From Microbacterium sp. LWH13-1.2 (lineage in GTDB: Bacteria; Actinomycetota; Actinomycetes; Actinomycetales; Microbacteriaceae): a stretch of 64,000 bases of DNA. Of the stretch, positions 60,884 to 64,000 are shown piece by piece. The position numbers and the translations under genes are program-made. Under the pieces are notes generated by a model. The model was given only the letters and a program-made list of their open reading frames with translations, had not been told where the DNA came from and made no database searches. Every line of letters begins with the position of its first letter. Within the stretch, counting starts at the first letter, position 1. The stretch is from positions 1-64,000 of the forward strand of contig NZ_CP151635.1 in the NCBI RefSeq assembly GCF_038397735.1, written 5' to 3'.

Positions 60884-63800
60884 ATGGGTCGAACACCCCT
60901 CCGGATGGCAGCGGCCACCACCTTGGCAACGCTGTTCATCGCATCGACGGCAACCGCGGGCTACGCAGGCACGGAGGAGGTGACACACCCCACTCCGGTC
61001 GAAGGCACGCCCGGGCACTACATCGTCGTGCTCAAGTCCGATCCTCTCGCCAGCTACACCGGCGACGTCAACGGACTCAAAGCCACGAAGCCCGCCGAGG
61101 GCGAGCAGCTCGAGACGCAGTCGCAGGACTCGCAGCGCTATGTGCAGCACCTCGAGACCGAGCAGCAGACGGTCGCCCAAGAGGCAGGCGTCACTCCCGA
61201 GAACACGTATCAGGTGGTGCTCAACGGCTTCAGCGCCGAGCTCTCGGGCGAGCAGGTCGACAAGCTCCGTGCCTCGAAGGACGTCTACGGCGTCTACCCC
61301 GACTTCATCCGACACCCTGACGCGCAGACCTCGACGGACTTCCTCGGACTCGGTGACGACAAGAAGGGTCGCGGCGGCGTCTGGCAGCAGACCGGCGGCG
61401 TCGACAAGGCCGGCGAGGGCGTCGTCGTGGGCGTCATCGACACCGGCATCGCTCCCGAGCATCCGTCGTTCGAGGGCAAGAAGCTCAAGAAGCAGCCGAA
61501 GAACGACAAGCGTCACAAGGGCGGACAGCCCTACACCGACGGCACCTTCGTCTACTTCGACAAGTCGGACGGCGGTCAGTTCCGGGGCACGATGGTCGAG
61601 GCCCAGGAATGGGACAAGGGCGACTACTCGTCGAAGCTGATCGGAGCCCAGTACTTCTACACCGGCGCCGAAGCGGCAGGCTTCGACTTCCAGTACGACT
61701 ACCTCTCGCCGCGCGACGGCGACGGTCACGGTTCGCACACCGCGAGCACCGCGGCCGGCAACTTCGGTGTGAAGGCATCGATCGAGAACGTCGACTTCGG
61801 CAAGGTCTCGGGCGTCGCGCCCGGTGCCAAGGTCGCGGCCTACAAGGCCTGCTACGTCGGTCCCGACGAGACCGTCACGACCGACGACATCTGTGCCGGC
61901 AGCGACCTGATCGCCGCGATCGACCAGGCGGTGGCCGACGGTGTCGACGTGATCAACTACTCGATCGGCGGCGGTGCGGCCTCCACAGTGCTCGCCCCCG
62001 AGGACATCGCGTTCTTCAACGCGGCAGCGGCCGGCGTCTTCGTCGCCACCAGCGCCGGCAACGACGGACCCGACTCCGTCACCGCCGACCACGCCTCACC
62101 CTGGTACACGACGGTCGCGGCATCCACGATCCCGACCTGGGAGGGCACCGTGCAGTTCGACGGCTTCGCCCAGGCCGGCGCATCGGTGAGCGTGCCGTTC
62201 GGCACCACTGTCACGGGTCCCTCGATCTACGCCGGTGACGCACCCGCCGCCGGTCAGGCGGCCGCCGACGCGGCGCTGTGCCTTCCGGGCAGCATCGATC
62301 CGGCCAAGGTCACCGGCCACATCGTGGTCTGCGACCGCGGCGGCAACGCCCGCGCCGAGAAGTCGCAGGTCGTGAAGGATGCCGGCGGCATGGGCGTCGT
62401 GCTCGTGAACGTGCCCGGTGGCGCGGACTCGCTCGACAACGACTTCCACGCCGTTCCGACCGTGCACCTCGCCTCGGCGCACCGCGCCGCGGTGCTGGCC
62501 TACGTGCAGGGCGGCACCGACCGTCCGATCACGCTCGTGGGCGAGAACACCACCGGTGTCGTGACGCCGGTGCCGCAGATCGCCGGATTCTCGAGTCGCG
62601 GACCGATGCTCGCCGACGGCAGCGACATCATGAAGCCGGACATCGCGGCCCCCGGTGTGGCGATCCTCGCGGCGACGCAGAACGCTCCGGGCGAAGCACC
62701 GACCTTCGGCATCCTGTCGGGTACGTCGATGGCCTCGCCCCACATCGCCGGTCTCGCCGCGCTGTACCTCGGTGAGCGCCCGAACGCCAAGCCCGCCGAG
62801 ATCAAGTCCGCGATGATGACGACCGCGTACGACACGGTCAACGCCGACGGCTCTGCGAACAAGGATCCGTTCCAGCAGGGTGCCGGTCAGGTCGATCCGA
62901 AGCGCTACTTCAGCCCTGGCCTGCTCTACCTGAACGACGTGCCCGACTGGGCGGCGTTCCTCGAGGGCAAGGGTCTGGCGGAGTTCGACGGCGTCGAGCC
63001 GATCGACGGCAGCGACTTGAACGTCGCCTCGTTCTCGATCGGATCACTGGCGAGTGCGCAGACCGTCACCCGCACGGTCACCGCGACCGAGAAGGGCACG
63101 TTCACGGCATCCGTCGATCTGCCCGGAGTCGCTGTCACGGTGCAGCCGTCGACGCTGACCTTCGACAAGCCGGGCCAGACGGCGACCTACACGGTCACGT
63201 TCGACAACCAGAGCGCCCCGGTCGAGCAGTGGGCGACCGGATCGCTCACCTGGACGAGCAAGAAGAACACGGTGCGGTCGCCGATCGCGGTGTTCCCGGT
63301 CACGGCGGATGCCCCTGCCGAGGTCGAGGGCACAGGAGTCGACGGATCGACCACGGTCGACATCACTCCCGGCGTCGACGGCGCGCTCGCTCTCGCCCTG
63401 TCGGGTCTCACGCCGTTCTCGCTGCTGGAGGACCCGGACGGACGCGTCGTCGGCCACTCGGGTGACGAGGCATCCGGAGACGCGAACAAGGATGTGTCGT
63501 GGATCGTCGACGTTCCGGAGAGCACGACGCTCTCGCGCTTCGACCTCGACTCGTCTGATGACACCGGCAGCGACCTCGACCTGACGGTCTATCGGGTCGT
63601 GAGCGCCGACGATCTGCGCTACTACGAGCGCTGGCAGTCGGCGACGGGGTCGGCTGACGAGCAGGTGACGCTGGCGGCTCCGACGGCCGGCACGTACCTG
63701 GTCGTCGCGAACGTGTACTCGACGTCGGCGCCGATGACGTGGGACATGACCTACGCCAACGTGCAGCCCGCAGGCGAGGGATCGCTGGCCGCGACCCCGA

Positions 63801-63940
63801 ACCCGATCGACGCCGTTCGCGGTCAGGCGACGAGCTACGAGCTCAGCTGGACCGGCCTGACCGCCGGCACCCGCTACCTGGGACTCGTGCAGTACGGCGA
63901 GTCGGATGTGCGGACGATCGTCACGGTCGACGCGCAGTAG
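60884..63940 (+). CDS. Secreted subtilisin-like serine protease (S8)
   Basis: 1018 residues from ATG 60884 (GGGAGAAG upstream). Signal peptide 1-28; an I9 inhibitor-like propeptide about 40-145 (GHYIVVLKSDPLASY, YQVVLNGFSAELS); peptidase S8 domain with catalytic Asp186 (VIDTGIAPEHPSF), His282 (GDGHGSHTAST) and Ser615 (GTSMASPH), an inserted protease-associated domain (about 440-530), then a fibronectin-III-like domain (about 720-820) and a further beta-sandwich to the C terminus. No anchor is seen, so it is released. A large extracellular protease for nutrient supply; its neighbour is the ECF locus but no common control is seen. Confidence 0.93.
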   Translation: MGRTPLRMAAATTLATLFIASTATAGYAGTEEVTHPTPVEGTPGHYIVVLKSDPLASYTGDVNGLKATKPAEGEQLETQSQDSQRYVQHLETEQQTVAQEAGVTPENTYQVVLNGFSAELSGEQVDKLRASKDVYGVYPDFIRHPDAQTSTDFLGLGDDKKGRGGVWQQTGGVDKAGEGVVVGVIDTGIAPEHPSFEGKKLKKQPKNDKRHKGGQPYTDGTFVYFDKSDGGQFRGTMVEAQEWDKGDYSSKLIGAQYFYTGAEAAGFDFQYDYLSPRDGDGHGSHTASTAAGNFGVKASIENVDFGKVSGVAPGAKVAAYKACYVGPDETVTTDDICAGSDLIAAIDQAVADGVDVINYSIGGGAASTVLAPEDIAFFNAAAAGVFVATSAGNDGPDSVTADHASPWYTTVAASTIPTWEGTVQFDGFAQAGASVSVPFGTTVTGPSIYAGDAPAAGQAAADAALCLPGSIDPAKVTGHIVVCDRGGNARAEKSQVVKDAGGMGVVLVNVPGGADSLDNDFHAVPTVHLASAHRAAVLAYVQGGTDRPITLVGENTTGVVTPVPQIAGFSSRGPMLADGSDIMKPDIAAPGVAILAATQNAPGEAPTFGILSGTSMASPHIAGLAALYLGERPNAKPAEIKSAMMTTAYDTVNADGSANKDPFQQGAGQVDPKRYFSPGLLYLNDVPDWAAFLEGKGLAEFDGVEPIDGSDLNVASFSIGSLASAQTVTRTVTATEKGTFTASVDLPGVAVTVQPSTLTFDKPGQTATYTVTFDNQSAPVEQWATGSLTWTSKKNTVRSPIAVFPVTADAPAEVEGTGVDGSTTVDITPGVDGALALALSGLTPFSLLEDPDGRVVGHSGDEASGDANKDVSWIVDVPESTTLSRFDLDSSDDTGSDLDLTVYRVVSADDLRYYERWQSATGSADEQVTLAAPTAGTYLVVANVYSTSAPMTWDMTYANVQPAGEGSLAATPNPIDAVRGQATSYELSWTGLTAGTRYLGLVQYGESDVRTIVTVDAQ

Positions 63941-63952
63941 CAGTGGACAGCG

Positions 63953-63988
63953 GCGACGCCCCGTGCTCTCCGGAGCGCGGGGCGTCGC
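63953..63988 (+). terminator. Hairpin terminator after the protease gene
   Basis: GCGACGCCCCG (63953-63963) pairs with CGGGGCGTCGC (63978-63988), with an inner GCTC/GAGC stem; 12 bases after the stop. Confidence 0.78.
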
Positions 63989-64000
63989 TCTGCGTCCGGC

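Overview
The window is a 64-kb stretch of very high-GC chromosome from an actinobacterium, most likely Microbacteriaceae and probably Microbacterium or a close relative. The reasons are GC-rich codon use throughout, many GTG starts, 4-base gene overlaps (ATGA/GTGA), typical actinobacterial families (DUF3073, Rv2578c-type radical SAM, HtaA haem proteins, DtxR-type iron boxes) and many genes that look leaderless. Genus is an inference. I see no rRNA, tRNA, insertion sequence, phage or CRISPR array. No gene-free stretch exceeds 300 bases; the longest (49132-49424) is the leader of a helicase gene.

Layout. 1-4.6 kb: an operon, cut by the window edge, with 5-oxoprolinase subunits (PxpA, fused PxpBC), a DUF1445 D-glutamate-cyclase-like enzyme and a biotin carboxylase fused to its biotin carrier. 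4.6-15.7 kb: a uracil permease, purC, a PadR-controlled DHA2 efflux pump, an amino-acid ABC importer with a receptor-permease fusion, purD, a Nudix hydrolase and a sterol-carrier-like protein. 15.7-22.8 kb: a haem acquisition locus, hmuTUV facing a large surface protein with two HtaA domains, with two DtxR/IdeR-like boxes between them. 22.8-31.4 kb: purM-purF, an exporter, MOSC and USP proteins, DUF3073, and a PadR/DUF4097 pair. 31.5-38.6 kb: glycogen phosphorylase, a TipA-like MerR regulator with an internal start, nitroreductase, FAD/Rieske oxidoreductase and paired FluC fluoride channels. 38.7-44.2 kb: a LacI-controlled carbohydrate ABC importer with an oxidoreductase. 44.2-49.1 kb: TetR plus RND pump, and an aldose epimerase. 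49.2-55.9 kb: a DEAD-box helicase with a long Arg/Asp/Gly-rich N terminus, YaeQ, radical SAM, M15 carboxypeptidase and acyl-CoA dehydrogenase. 56-60.7 kb: an ECF-type importer (two paralogous S components, fused double ATPase, T component) together with a siderophore-interacting flavoprotein and another DtxR-like box. 60.9-63.9 kb: a secreted subtilisin-like protease.

How it fits together. Iron runs through two loci: surface haem capture and ABC import (15.7-22.8 kb), and the ECF/SIP operon (56-60.7 kb). Both carry DtxR-like boxes, so they probably form one iron-starvation response. The ECF/SIP operon is the best candidate for an under-described system: its parts resemble YkoEDC (thiamine precursor) transporters, but its neighbour and its box point to iron, siderophore or haem. 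A second theme is readable regulation: palindromes or tandem operators sit at the promoters of the two padR genes and upstream of the tetR and sugar-importer operons, and the tipA-like gene has a 19-bp-spacer MerR promoter plus a strong internal ribosome binding site. A third is leaderless transcription: at least 16 genes have a -10-like hexamer 6-7 bases before the start codon, which I used to settle several starts.
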